A stretch of DNA of 64,000 bases from Garcia nutans (GCA_947685225.1 CANTUV010000037.1:28663001-28727000), one strand, 5' to 3'. Numbered from the stretch's first letter, positions 46,601 to 60,742 are shown. Program-made: numbers and translations. The notes: generated by a model from the sequence alone, not told the origin.

Positions 46601-47116
46601 ATATTCCACCATACTCTCTTCAATTTAATATCATATATATCCATTTTAACAATTAAACATTATTTCCTCTCTCTAGCAATCCAAACATAATCTTTATTCG
46701 AAAGAAGTCCAAAGGTTTAAAGAAAAGAGTACTTACTTTAATATTGATTTTTTTAAACTCATTTCCAACATTATTCTCATATTCATTTCTTTATAACCTA
46801 TTTCACAGGCACACTTCAATAATCCAAGATTCCAAAATTTACTTTACTTAAGTAAACTCCAATTCTTTAATTCATTAATTAAACTTAGATAAAATTTTCC
46901 ATATCATTTCTTTCTCTAGGTTTACTTTCATGTAGATCCTCATCCACACACTATCATCCATCTCATATAAGTCAAATACATTACAATTCACATAATGCCA
47001 CATCTGAGAGCAACCTAGGTGTTAATGCATATACATGTATCACAAATTTCATTTTTTTTTCAAAAATTTTTCTCTTTTCTTTTTAAATCTACTTAGGCTG
47101 AGAATCTCAAACCTAA
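43679..47116 (-). other. Non-coding interior of element K
   Basis: About 3.4 kb of AT-rich sequence with no gag, protease, RT or integrase motif on either strand. It aligns with element J's interior (55113-55408 and 58169-60742) in long collinear blocks. The primer-proximal end keeps a short leader (near 46980-47060) resembling that of element H. Conservation between copies shows one family with a replaced or lost coding region, not two independent decays. Confidence 0.8.
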
Positions 47117-47128
47117 GCTCTGATACCA
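47117..47128 (-). other. Primer-binding site of element K
   Basis: Sense strand TGGTATCAGAGC, seven bases after the 5' LTR end. Confidence 0.92.
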
Positions 47129-48103
47129 AAATAATTGCAACACCCCTATACTCTATATAAGTACTATACATATACCTTGTATACATACAATACGTATACA
47201 AAGTATAAGGATGTCACTTTTCATTACAGTTTAAAACTTTTACCTTAGTTCCAAAGAATAATACATTTGATTTAAAGAACATTTACAAAATCATTATACT
47301 TTTGATGATATTACATATATATAAATTAACTTGTCTTTTTCCAAAATTCATTTAGGTATATATATACATATTTATCAAAATACAATATAATTAAATTGCA
47401 CATGTATGCACCACCTTCTAGTTGGTCTCGAAATACTCTTACCCTTCTCGTGGCATAACGGTTTGACTCCCAGATCAACCATCTACTCACCTGTGCGATT
47501 CACGCAACCGTGCTAAGCTCAAAAGCTTAGTAATACAAATAAATATTTTAAATAACATTACAGAAAAATCATACTTCATATATTAACATCATGTATCATC
47601 ATTTTCTTATCATGTTTTCCCTTTTCAATGCACTCTTCAAATATTTCCACTAATCTCATAATTTATATACACATACACATATATCATGTAACACCCCCAC
47701 ATTCAATATATGCACACTACAAACACCACAATGTAGTATACATGCACTAAACATAGGGATGCTACGGATTTTCTTTACATCCAAAACATTTTAAACAATA
47801 CCATAATCTTTTAGTTGTATACATTATAGAAAAATAAGTAATCAAGTTGTAATACAAAACCAAATAGATATATTTACATTTAGTTAATACGCAGCGGAAT
47901 TTTATAAAATATTTACATGTATAAACTCTTTCAAATCCATGTTTATAGTTATACATATATTTACATTAAAACCAATACTTTACAAAATATAAAAGAAATA
48001 TACATGATTGGCAAGTCTCTTCTGATCTTTAAGTTCCAAATCAACACTTCAACGTCTACTCTCACTCGGTCTCGAAGAACCCTCAGGTTCAACTCTATCA
48101 CCT

Positions 48104-48141
48104 GCGCGATTAAACACTATCGCGCTAAGCCAAGGGCTTAG
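48104..48141 (-). other. Conserved LTR hairpin pair, solo LTR L copy (best example)
   Basis: Stem two: GCGCGAT (48104-48110) with ATCGCGC (48119-48125), perfect 7 bp, 8-nt loop. Stem one: CTAAGCC-AAG-GGCTTAG (48125-48141), perfect 7 bp. The stems share one base, so they stack or alternate. Confidence 0.75.
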
Positions 48142-49119
48142 TAAGATAAAACATGCTAATGGTATGCTTTAATGTAATGCAATGCCACATATGTTATTGA
48201 TAAGATCAACATCATAAATATAAAGTTAACCACATAATTATGCATTTCACAAATCATAGTCATATGAGCATACCACATTTCAACATCTTTCCACATTCAT
48301 CATTAATCAATCATACTCAATATACAACATCTCATTTCATTAACTCATAACATTATTTAGGACATTCATATAACCTTGACACCTATGGGCCCAACAAGTA
48401 TTTAATACAATATTCAGAGTTCAGAGTTACTGCTTTGGTTCATAATCACAATAATCACGCCCGTAGGCAATATATATACATGTATCTCTATCCATGGATA
48501 GTGTAACAGACCCAGTCTCTTGGACCATCAACTCAACACATATGAGGAGATCCTCAACCCGGCAAGACTGTTACAAATCATATATCTCATATTCACAATT
48601 CTCATAGTGTAACAGACCCAGTCTCTTGGACCATCAACTCAACACATTTGAGGAGATCCTCAACCCGGCAAGACTGTTACCTTTCATCATTTTTTTAGGC
48701 ATGCCACCCAAATCCAGAACTCTGAAACTGAATAACATATTAAACAAACAATTCATTTATTATATAGTTACCATTTCCATTCTCAAATTCTCATCACATT
48801 TAGGCAAACATGCCTTCTTTCTTTCCATATCATCATCATAGCCAATCACAATGGCTTTGATATAACATTTCAATATACATTACTCATGAAACACATAACC
48901 ATTCACAATGCATAACATAACATTGTTCAATCTCAACAATGCAATTAGGGCAAAGAATAATTTATATCATTCATAGCTTTAAGATCTTCCATATGCATTT
49001 GTTTAGGTCAATCATTGTTTAAATGTGTTTAGGTTTAGGTTAAAGTACCAACTTACCTTAAAAGGACCAAAACAATGCAAATAGAACAAAGTATAAAAAC
49101 CCTAACCCACACATTTGAG

Positions 49120-49420
49120 GGACACGGGCAGCCACTTGAGGGACACGGCCAAGCTTGTGGCCGTGTCTCTCAACCTAAATTGACAGTAGGCAACACGGGC
49201 AAGGGACACGGCCAAGCTTGTGGCCGTGTCTCTCAACCAACAAATCACAGTAACAGACACGGGCATAGGACACGGCCAAGCTAGTGGCCGTGTCTCCCAA
49301 CACCAAAATCCAGTAGTGAACACGGGCACTAGACACGGCCGTGTCTCTCTCAAAGCAATCCAACACGCCCAAAATCACTTGGCTTGGCCGTGTCTCTCCT
49401 TTGTTTTGGCCGTGTCACTC
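49120..49420. repeat. GC-rich inverted-repeat cluster in solo LTR L
   Basis: Repeated GACACGGCC ... GGCCGTGTC units with 6-8-bp loops (some containing AAGCTTGT), spaced about 60-70 bp. Confidence 0.85.
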
Positions 49421-52229
49421 AAATACACAACCCTAAAAATGGCCAACACCCTTCTAAAAGCATTTACACCCTTTTTACACAACAATCATCTCATTCAAAT
49501 GGATACAATTCATGTTATAAACACATATCTTACATATTCACCCTAGTAATCACAATAACCATACATTAAATTCATACCAAACCAAAACCCTAAAAATACA
49601 ACATCACTCCCATTTTCTCAAAATCAATCTCCACCTACTTACCATCTTCAATCCAAAACCATTAATAATTAACTCTTTGGCTTATAATCAAATTCAACAC
49701 ATTACAACCACATCAAATCATCATATCAACAAATCACAATTTCTTTTAGACCCAACTTCAAAATTAACAAAGGAAAAACAAGAGATTTCTTACCTTAAAT
49801 TATAACACTTCTTGAATCAACACTTGATCACTTCAATCTTCCTACAATTGGAGCTTACTCTTCAAAGTCTTCTCTTTGTCTCTTTGCTTTCCCTTTGTCA
49901 ACGAGAAATCAGCCAAAATGGAAAAGAAGAAGAAAATACATGGAGGAAATAAAGTCAACTCCACTTTAAATCTCCACCAAGAGATTTTATCCAAGCAATT
50001 ACCAAAATGCCCTCAATCATATAACTAACCTTTTGTCTCATCTAAGCCCTTATATGTAATTGCACATTCCACAAAAATATCTTCTTGCATTGACTCTATA
50101 TTTGACCAATCTATATGTTATATATATCATCATATACACAACATATACATTTGTCTCTAAACCCTATTTCTTTCCCCAAAACACATATATTCACAAACAT
50201 TCACTTTCCAATATATACCAACAACAACAATAACAACAACATCAACAACATAATCAAAACTTCTAGGGCATATATGAGGATATTACATATCATTTCAACA
50301 AACCACCATTCAATGACTTATCAGAACATTCATGAAATAATACTCACAATTTCCACATCCATATACATATTACACATCATATTGTATTTTCATAATGTCA
50401 TCATTCAGCATAGTTTCTCAAGCCACATTCATTTTCAGTAATTTGCTTATGTATTGTATTCATCTCATTCCATAATTATCATCATATATCTCATAACATT
50501 ATATCTTATTCCATAATTCACATTAAAGCAAAGACAAGCATGGGCCCAAAAAGAATCTAATATGCTATTCAAAGTTCAGAGTTACTGCTTTGGTCCATAA
50601 TCACATTTATCAAGCCCGTAGGCGATATATATATATATATATATCCATGGATAATGTAATAGTCCCAGTCTCTTGGACCTTAACCCGGCTAGACCTTAGG
50701 GCCCCAGTATCTTGGTCCTCAACCCGGCTAGACTGTTACTATTTTTGAGGCTTATGACCTGGTCTTTTCACCTCAAAAATATCATATTTCACATTTTTCA
50801 GCTGGACTCGGCTTACGACCAGGTCTTTTCCTCTGTCCAGCAATTCATAGGCATGCCGCCAAACCCAGAACTCTGAAAATTGAATAACATACTAGGCACA
50901 CAATTAATTCATTTATCTCATTATCAATCTCTTTCACAACTCATTTCTCATTTCATTTCTCATAATCAAACTAGGCAACCATGCCTCAATTATTTCATTT
51001 GCATCATTATAGCCAACAACAATGGCTTCACATCTCATCATTAGGGTATACACAACCAATTGCACTGTACATACATTTTGAAAGATCATTATATATATAT
51101 ATATATTTCACATATACAATACTTTACTTAATTGCATTGATACATCAACATAATTCACATTATGCATATCATAACATATAACTCATTCATCAACAATGTC
51201 TCAAGTAACTTAACACATTTCTCAATTAAATGTGTTAAGTCCCAATATCATATAAATGTATGAAATCAATCAAAGTTTGTACTTACCTCAAGAGAAACTC
51301 ACACCAATCTAAACTCCTCTTCCAACAATCCTCCAACACTTGGATTAGGGCAACTCAATCTCTTCAAAACCTAATTCAAAAGTGATCATACACACTCACT
51401 CAGAGATACACATGAGCTAATATAAATAAGAACCAACTAGGGAAAACTCTACACATGACACGCTCAACAACATGAGCGTGTCCCTGATCGTGCCCTAAAC
51501 CAACAACACAGAAGCTTTGACACGCTCAGTAACACGGGCGTGTCACTGGACATGTCACTCATTCTTCCTCACAGAAACATTGACACACCCAACAACACGG
51601 GCGTGTTCATGGCCGTGTCAATTACTTTAACTCATAGTAGCTATGACATGCCCAATGACATGGCCGTGTTAATGGTCGTGTCACAAACGTTAAACTCAGA
51701 ACCGTTGGCATGCCCAACGACATGGCCGTGTTACTGGCCGTGTCAGGCAAAGATTATACATTTCGAACTCTCATCCATGTAAACACAATCACTCCAAAAT
51801 CCATACTACAACACCCTTAATCAACATCTTAGTTTATATTCATAAATCACTTATCAATTCAACACTTATATAACTTCAACATATCATAATCATAATCATA
51901 ATCATTATATACATCATCCATGTACCAATTACTCAATTCCCCAACTCATTTATACTAAACCCTTACTAAACAATTTTAACAACTCATCATCATCCTCATA
52001 AATAACCATATTATCATCATCTAAATACCAATTCAACATATATATATATATACTTCAATCTTTCATTATCATCACCTTCACATACTAACCATATCAAATA
52101 TAAACTCAATCAATAAAAATCAACATAAGGAAATGAACACTTACTTGAATTCTTTGCCAAATCTTCAATATCCACCTTCAATTCTCTTAAAACCCTTATG
52201 AATTTGAAGTATATGTGAACAAAATCATA

Positions 52230-52275
<46 letters not shown>

Positions 52276-52728
52276 CCACGTTCAAGAAGAAGAAGAAGAA
52301 GAAGAAGAAGAAAGAAAGAAAGTGGAAGCTCTCTTGTCAAACTCTCATCCTTATCTTATATATATATATATAACAATGTAATTAAATACACCTAAAAATT
52401 CTCCACCACAAAATTTATCCATCCTTTGACTTTCTTTTCTTCTATTTCTCTTGTCATTATTATCATTATTATTATTATTAATTAATTAATTAATTAAAAC
52501 TTACTTTTCCTACACCAATATATACATCATGTATATGTGATGTATATGTTGCTATATGTATGTCTTATATATATTGTATTTATATTTCCCATATTTTTCA
52601 ATTACAATATATACATATCATCCTTCATAAATATATCTATCTCTTATAATATTTTCTTTACATATTTCACTAACATACCCTCTCACAACTACTATTCCAA
52701 AGTACATAAAAAAAATCGAGGTATTACA

Positions 52729-55094
52729 TCACATTATAATTTCATAGTCTCATTTTCAATATCAAGACTTATCTCTGCTCAAGTCTTTCAACAATTCATT
52801 TCTCATCATTTAGCATATTTTCTTATGCCACATTCCTTTTCAGTAATTTGTTTATGTATCATGATCATATCATTCCATGATCACCATCATATATCTCATA
52901 ACATTATATCTTAATACATTGTTAAATTATTCCACAATTCACATATAAACAAGCACAAGCATGGGCCCAAAAAAGATCTAATATGCTATTCTAATTCCAG
53001 AGTTACTGTTTTGGTCTATAATGACACCATGTGTCTAGCCCCGTAGGCAATATATCAATGTAATAATCCAACTAGGTCTGAGTTTACAACCCGGTCATTT
53101 CACCCAGCCTAGCTTCAAAGATTTATTTTTGAGGCTTACGACCCAGTTATTTCACCTCAAAAATATTTTCACAGTGACGCCCAGCGTCTAGCCCATAGGC
53201 AAATCATAGGCATGCCCCCAAACCCAGAACTCTGAAGATTGAATAACATACTAGGCACACAATTCTTTCATAATTCTATTATTTATATCTTTCTCATTTT
53301 CTCAAAATCAAGAAAGGCACAATGTCTCAATTATCTCATTTTTTCTCATTTATATCAATATCAATTCATTACATTATATTTCCACATATCTCATCACATT
53401 ATACCACATTTCTTTTCATTTACAATACATTACCCAATTACCTTGGGTATTTCAACATAATTCACAATGTATAAATCATAGCATATTATTCATAAACCAA
53501 TAATGTAGTAAGTAACTTAACACATTTTCCAACCAAATGTGTTAAGTCCCAATGTCATGTAAATATAAACAATTATTCAAAGTTTGTACTTACCTTATGA
53601 AACACTCCAAAATAAGCTTTAACACTTCGTCTAACCTTCTCTTCCAAGTTGCCCTTCAACACTAAGGTTGGGCAAACTACTCTCTCTCAATGTCTATACC
53701 AAATGTGATCATAAACAACCATTTAGTATCACATTCTAGGGCATTCTTAACATTCAAATCATTTAAATAGGAATTATAAATGAAAAATAACAAAAGAGTT
53801 ATTCTCAAGTGACACGCCTAACCACACGGGCGTGATAATGATCGTGTCATTAACTCATTCATACAGAAGCATTGACACGTCCAATGACATGGGTGTGTCA
53901 CTGCCCGTGACATTCATTCTGCCTTACAAAAACATTGACACACCCCAACAATACGGGCGTGTTCATGGCCGTGTCAATTATCTTATCTCACAGTAGCTAT
54001 GACAAGTCCAATGACATGGGCGTGTTAATGGTCGTGTCATCAATGTTAAACTCAACACCATTGACATGCCCAATGACATGGCCGTGTCACTGGCCGTGTC
54101 AGGCAAAAGTTCTACATTTTGAACTCTCATCCATATAAACACAATCATTCCAAAATAAATACTACAACACCCTTAATCATCATCTTAGTTTATATTCATA
54201 ATTCACCCATGAATTCAACACTTATATGACTCCAACATATCATAATAATAATCATTATATAATTCATTTATACAATCATCCATGTATCAATTTACTCAAT
54301 TCCCAACTCATTTATACTAAACCCTTAATCTTGAATTTCAACTACTCATCATCATCCTCACAAATAATCATATTTTCATCATCTAAGCACCAATTCAATA
54401 TATATATATATATATATATATATCAATATTTCATTATCATCATAATATTCAATTAATCATCACTTTCTCTCACTAAACATATCACATATAAACTCAAAAT
54501 CTATAAAAATCAACTCAAGGAAAAGAACACTTACTTGAATTCTTTGCCAAATCTTCAATATCCACCTTCAATTCTCTTAAAACTCTTATGAATTTGGTGT
54601 GTCTATGAACAAAGTCAAACTCTTCTCTCTCTCTCTCTCTATCTATTCCCATGTTCCAAAGAGGAATAAGAAGAAGAAGAAAGAAAGAAAGAAAGAGAAA
54701 GCTCTCTTCTTAAAATTAAATCCTTATCTTCTATATATATAATAATAATATAATTATTTCAACCACTAAAATTGCCACCAATAATATTCTTCCTTCATTT
54801 GACTTTAATTTCTCCTTTTCTCTTATCATTATTATCATTATCATTAATATTAATTAATTATTTACAATTTACTTTTCCTACACCAATGTATACATCATGT
54901 ATATATAGTATATATGTTGATATATATTTATGTCTTATATATTGTCTTTATATTTCCCATATATTTCAAATACAATATATACATATAACATCCTTCATAT
55001 ACATCTATCTCTTATTATATCTTCTTTACCTATTTCACCAACATATTCTCTCATAAATACTATTCCAAAGTACATCAGAAATCGGGGTATTACA
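52729..55094 (-). repeat. 3' LTR of element J, larger part
   Basis: Continues the LTR begun at 39740-40361 after removing element K and one TCACA copy; total about 2.98 kb. Holds the 100-nt cassette (53594-53693), GC-rich cluster (53811-54104) and GA/AAG/TATA promoter block (54623-54741). It ends at GGGGTATTACA before J's polypurine tract. Confidence 0.88.
53594..53693 (-). other. Exon-like 100-nt cassette in the LTR of element J
   Basis: Sense strand preceded by TATAG and followed by GTAAGTACAAAC; ungapped against the C, H and I cassettes. Confidence 0.55.
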
Positions 55095-55408
55095 ATTCTC
55101 TCCCTCTTAAATAATTTCGTACTCGAAATTATCCAGTACGGTAATAATCCATCCTTAACAAAATACCACCTTAATTTTTCATATGAAGTTAATCATATTA
55201 TTAAATTATTATTTCATCAAATCACATAACCTTACTCTCCCCCTTAGGGTCAATCATCTTCTCCCAATTTTGTAACTCATCACTATATATATATATATTA
55301 TTGTTTTCTAAACAAATCAATTATTATAACTCATTACATTACCAATCAATTTATCATTAGACAAGAATCAGTTTATCTTATTAATATATATGCCTCACCC
55401 ATCTATTA
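55095..55408 (-). other. Polypurine tract and interior of element J, first part
   Basis: Sense strand AAGAGGGAGAGAAT (55095-55108) precedes the LTR. Beyond it the interior is collinear with element K's (43679-43975). Confidence 0.8.
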
Positions 55409-58168
55409 TGTAACACCCCTTCCCGGCCTACATGTGTAAGCCGAGTAGAGGCGCCACACTATCCTAATGTTGTTACTAATTTTACTTAGTCAAATTTTAG
55501 TTTCGATTTTACAGAAATTTTGCCAGAGGTTCGCCTAGAAATTTGGGTCCCAAGTGTCGCCAAAACTAATTTTTCTGATTTTTGAAAACAATTTTTTTCA
55601 CAAACCAATGTGAACACAATCAATTTTCAATACACTCCCAACCTCAACTACAAATCTGCAAGAAAAGTTCACACTTCTATATCGTTTCTCAAGATCACAT
55701 ATCATTTGCTAAGTTTCATTACCATACTACTGTTTATTCTCTTGTTACATACACCATAATACTTAATATGTTAACAAACCTTTACAATAGATATAACGTA
55801 CATGCCATACTACTATTTTATGTCAAAAGTTCTATCCTAATCGCCGTCGAGCTGGTGCGGACCGCTGCAGAAATGCTGATCTTCTATCCACTACCTACGA
55901 GTTAGTCATATAACTCGCTGAGCAACTTATTGCCCAGTGGGTACTTTAGCCATTGCCGAATATAAATAGTGCAAGGAAGGTTGTTGAAACACATATAAAA
56001 GTAGAATACTGCATAATTAAACTATTTTTATACAATCATCATATTTATATTTTCTAATTAAGTTAAGATTCACATTCTGTATGTAAACAACATGTAATAT
56101 AACTTCATTATAATTACGAGTTAATATGCTCCACTAGGTAATTATGAATACACCGATCTCGAAATGAGACCTCGTATAGAGTTACGCGTGGTCTTGACCT
56201 CACACGACTAATTGCTATGGTCTTGGTCTCACACGATAAGGAATATACAACATAACTGCGTGATCTTGGTCTCACACGACTAGTGCCATGATCTGGACCT
56301 CACATGATATAACAGCCATTCCAGACCGATTTTACCCATTTACCGAGTAGAGCATATATAACATTTCATAGCATTCCTCAAAAGATCACAAATTGACCAA
56401 ATGAATAGTAAAATCTGGGTTTTTGTCAAAATTTCAGTCCGTTTCAGTCATGCATTTGACCAAGTAAATGATCTTATTTTTGGCTGAAATTTTACAGAAA
56501 ACTTATTTCATATGTTGACTAATTGCGTGTAAAATTTCATTGAAAAATTCATTCATTAGCTACCTCAAACAATTGCCAAAAAAAGATCCAGAAAGCTGTC
56601 ATTTTGGGACCATTTCGGCCCAAACATATGAAATACATAGGATAGTTTATTTTTCTTTTGCAAATCAATATGAAGGCTTCTTTAGTGATAAAGTGAAGAT
56701 TCAAACACTTCCCTTTAATAAATTTTGCATGTTTAACTCAAATCAAACTAATTAAAGTTCATCAACATCAAAAATTCCATAAACCAAAAATTGTAAGAAA
56801 AATAAAATTTCTTTTATGGTAAAGCACCAAACCTTATTCTTTTACTTTCCCTTTTTCTTTTCCTCCTTCTCCTTCCTTAATCTTTGTTTTTCCTTCAAGA
56901 AATTCAAGAACACACCCTTAAACATAAACCTTAGCAATTTAGAATAATAAGCTATCCTCTATTTCTTTTCAAACAAAACCCTAATCTAACCTTATTAAAC
57001 CTTAGAAACTTTGATTCTTTTATTTAATTGATTAATATCATAACTACTTAAAATTTTCCCAAATCCACCATAAGAACCCTAATCTCCAATCTTCCAATAG
57101 TTATATAAATACCTAAAATTGATACTAGAATTGAAATCTACATACTTGAAAACCTTAAAACTTACCTTGAAAATCAAACTTGACAAAACTTGGAAATCTT
57201 TTGATATTTTCCTATGGTGGCCGAATTTTGAAAGTGGAAGAGAGAGAGTTTTTTGTTCATATCATGATATATATATATATATATATAAGGGAAATAATGG
57301 TCACCTTTGGAAGAATGAATGGTTTAAAGCCAAATGTTCACACTTTTCTCTTTCTTCTTTATTATAACTTTTAAATGGCTAATTTTCATTAGCCCAATTG
57401 TCTCTTCCTTTTATTTATTTAAAAACCCAAGCCCTTAAACTTTCTTTTAATTATATTTTGGCCCCTCCACCATCTTGTGTTGCAATTTCTATGGTCTAAG
57501 ATGTGAAAAGACCAAAATACCCTCTGGCGATTATTTGTTCGTAGCTTTTAACCCGTACAATTCCACGAGGCAAACTATGTATAGTTTTGATCCTCTTGAC
57601 CTCTACTTTCTATTTTTAAAGTCTATTTTAGGTTTCCAAGTCGTTTTGAAAAATTACCAATAAGCCCTCGACTTTTTACAAAATTCCCTTTAGGTCCTTT
57701 CTTTGCTCAGGTGTTGCCCGGGCCCCGTTTCTACTGATGATCATTTCATATTTACCCCCTTAACGTCCTCTACTCACTCTTGTGTTTATTTCCTACTTTG
57801 GATTCATGTATAATGACCAAAATGTCCCTAGTCAAAATCTCCTATATCTCCCAAACCGTGCGTTTTTCTGGAAAAACCGTTACGCGTAGTTGCTACCCAA
57901 TTTTTCTCTACTTTCCATTTTTGGAATCTGTTATGTGCACTATTAAGAACATCCAGTACGACTTTTGGAAATTACAGTCACCTCCCCAAAACTTTTGAAA
58001 ATTACTCTTAGGTCCTTAGCTTTTCGAAAAATTACCTTTAGGTCCCGTCGACTTCACGGGCCTCCTTTGCATACCGATTTTGTTTTTGACTATCTCGAGC
58101 CTCTATTTGACCACTTATTTATGTCCTTCTTGCCTAATACTCGACTACCTAAACTTTGGGATGTGACA
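55409..58168 (-). repeat. Solo LTR M (2.8 kb), separate subfamily
   Basis: Flanked by TATTA (55404-55408 and 58169-58173), inserted in element J's interior. The sense strand starts TGTCACATCCC and ends GGGGTGTTACA. It shares only the ends with the other LTRs and lacks their GTGTC cluster and CTAAG hairpin. It contains a tandem array of ~35-45-bp TGGTCTTGACCTCACACGA-like units (56185-56310). Its start (57460-58140) is a run of GTCCTTAG/CCCTTTAGGTC phrases. Confidence 0.9.
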
Positions 58169-60742
58169 TATTATGATCAAGATATTTTATCACTTCATCA
58201 CTTTATGAATATACTCTCTTAACCTTAAATTTAAGGTTATTGAATTATATCTTAACACTAACTATCCCGTCACCGCAGTCATTTTCAAAATTGTATCATT
58301 ATTTTTCTATCTCTTTCTTATATTTATAAATAGACACTTGTCAAACCTTAATTGATAACAATTTTCTTGTTTCTAATACACTTAATTTCTCTTTTTTTTA
58401 ACATGTTCTTCACTTAGCATTAACATTAATACAATGCCTTTAAACTTACTTTACTGATAATCAACCCTTTTTCCTTTTATAATCATTTACAACTGATATA
58501 ACTTAACTCATTTTATGTCCATACAAATATCAGAATATTATATCATATACAATATCACATATCTCTCACATTCTTAATACAACTATACATATTAAATCTC
58601 AATAATGATTCGCAGCCTTAGCGAAATCTAAATCAATTGATCCAACTATCACAATATACCAACATCGCAACCTTATTCAATTCAAGCCAACAATTAACTT
58701 ACTTAAATTTATTATTATATTTCAATATATGATCTAACTATTAGGTCAAATTTATATTAAAATTCTGGTCTCTACGGATCTATCATTTCAACTTTTTGAG
58801 ATTAATAATTATTTATAACAAATCACTTCAAATTATTTTTCAATATTCATATATTTTTTTCTTATTATCTCTATACAATTTTCACATAATTCCCATGATT
58901 ATCTCATACCATATTACCTATAGTTCATTCATTTAAACATCATTTCCATCAACTTATTCACATTATCCCATTTTTAAACATATTCAATATAACTCTCAAT
59001 CACATTTTGTAATTTCTCCCATTTATCATCTCCTTACATTTTCATACCATTATAATACTTACATAATCACTTTCCTATCGCATTATCCATAACTCATTAC
59101 ATTTTCACAATTCTCTTCTCTTTCCATACTTTATATAATTATAAACAAATTTTCAACATAAAAATTATAAGATACAACTATACAAACCATAAATCTTGAC
59201 CATGTTTCTTGAAGCATAACTATTGATCTTACCAAAACTATCCTACGGTCATGTTATTTCAGGCCCATGCCCGTGAATAACAAAACTAATCGGCCAATAT
59301 ACTAAACAAATCATAGAGCCATGGCATATTAATAGTCATGCTTGTGGCTTATAAATCAATACTGCCCTCTATCATTCTTCTTCAAACATTTCCAATCACA
59401 ATACTAAGTTCGTATTGCAAAGATCATATATTCATTCTCTAAACTTTTGCTACACAAAGAATTAACACATTTTAACTCTGTTTCAAGCAATTTACTCTTG
59501 ATCACTTGATCATCATTAGCCTAATTCATGTTTCAACAATATTATCATTAACATCTCCTACATATACACATTTGTTCATATGCAAATTTTACACAATTTC
59601 CATCTATTACTCCATTTCTAATCTATCTCTTACAAAAATTTTCATTCATTATACTTCCATTTTTCCTTACAATCTCTTATTATACACATATACATAGAAC
59701 ATTTCCACCCGTATATACTTTAGGCCCAAAACACTATATAATCATCAAGTTAATTTATTACAATAACAATTTCACTGTCTAGTGTTACTCGAGTCCATTC
59801 TCACTCTCAATTTCATCACATAACCTAGCTCTATGCAGGTCAAGACCTAATCTCTCTTAGGTCTACTAATACATGCAATATCATTCTCAATATCACTAGA
59901 CAAGTAACTGTATAAGATAACAAACACACAATAACATTTTTTTTAATCATCCACTTACACATTCATAAGTCACATTCATAATTTGACTTACTTTCCACAT
60001 TTTCTTACATATCACAATTGCGTTCATATTGAAAAACTCATCTCACATATCATGTACATGTATACTTATAATCATACAATTATACTTAATTCCTCTTTTA
60101 CATACAATCTATTCAAATTTAACATTTATCATATTTTAGAGAACATTATCATTTCTCATTCTTTTGATATGACTTAGATTATTCATCAACTCAACATATA
60201 TATACATTTTGACAAAAACATAATTAACATTTTCTTTACCGCCCTTCTCTTAAATAATTTCCTTATTATATATTTTTTTATAACACTTCACATAAATCTT
60301 AGTCACATTTCCAATGTGACATCTCTCTCACATTTTTTTTATGCATTTATCATACCCTTCATATCCATTTTCATCATTTCCAATCCAATTACCTAATGTA
60401 ACTCATTTTCACTTGCTTAATCATTTCCCTTTATTTCATAACAATTTTTTTTCATAATATCAACCACATTACATATTACATAATACTTTCATAATCAATA
60501 TTATTCATTCAAAATAGCTCATGTGCTTAATATACATCACACTATCAGTATCTAAGTAATCCTCATTAAAATTCCATTGAAACTCCAAACTCTCAACTTA
60601 CTACTTTACTTAAACTTCAATTTACTAATCTCATTTTTTTTAATATTTAACTTTAAAAACATTATTTACATAGTAGTATAACATCAAAATCCTTCATTTT
60701 CACATTTATAAATACCCATTTCAAAAATTCAAATTTCACATA
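58169..60742 (-). other. Non-coding interior of element J, second part
   Basis: Collinear with 43976-46395 of element K and likewise free of retrotransposon protein motifs. It ends at TTTCACATA (60742), where LTR N is inserted. Confidence 0.8.

Larger units (their letters stand above)
47687..50287 (-). repeat. Solo LTR L (2.6 kb), S subfamily
   Basis: Flanked by TATCA (47682-47686 and 50288-50292) and inserted in the K 5' LTR. The same subfamily as solo LTR G: same ends, same GACACGGCC cluster (49120-49420). Also carries a tandem duplication of ~75 bp (48502-48580 and 48607-48681) containing CCTCAACCCGGCAAGACTG. The hairpin pair is at 48104-48141. Confidence 0.93.
40362..52728 (-). mobile_element. 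Element K: recent coding-free (LARD-like) LTR retrotransposon
   Basis: Bounded by TCACA (40357-40361 and 52729-52733). Sense order: 5' LTR (52728-47136, interrupted by solo LTR L), primer site, ~3.5-kb non-coding interior, polypurine tract, 3' LTR (43660-40707), then a 345-bp extension with a palindrome. The LTRs are very similar by eye apart from small indels, so insertion is fairly recent despite the lack of gag and pol. It must be mobilised in trans. Confidence 0.85.
47136..52728 (-). repeat. 5' LTR of element K, interrupted by solo LTR L
   Basis: Two parts, 47136-47686 and 50288-52728, about 2.99 kb without the insert. The sense strand starts TGTAATACCTC and ends GGGGTGTTGCA. Hairpin at 47513-47530 (CTAAGCT-CAAA-AGCTTAG), cassette at 51287-51370, GC-rich cluster at 51457-51748, GA/CTT/TATA promoter block at 52225-52372. 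Confidence 0.9.
39740..60742 (-). mobile_element. Element J: large coding-free LTR retrotransposon, interrupted
   Basis: Minus strand. Its 3' LTR is split: 39740-40361 and 52729-55094, with element K inserted between (target duplication TCACA). After the LTR comes the polypurine tract (55095-55112), then interior sequence to 60742 where LTR N interrupts it; the remaining interior and 5' LTR are beyond the window. Solo LTR M sits in the interior. The interior matches that of K over ~3 kb and has no gag or pol. Classed as a LARD-like derivative of a Tekay element. Confidence 0.82.

Noticed and set aside
52110..52340. Frame rich in alternating Arg-Glu and Leu
   Set aside because: Translation of the (GA)n and (CTT)n microsatellites in the LTR leader.
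57119..57374. Overlapping 64-82-codon frames in solo LTR M
   Set aside because: Inside a solo LTR, low complexity, no homology recognised.
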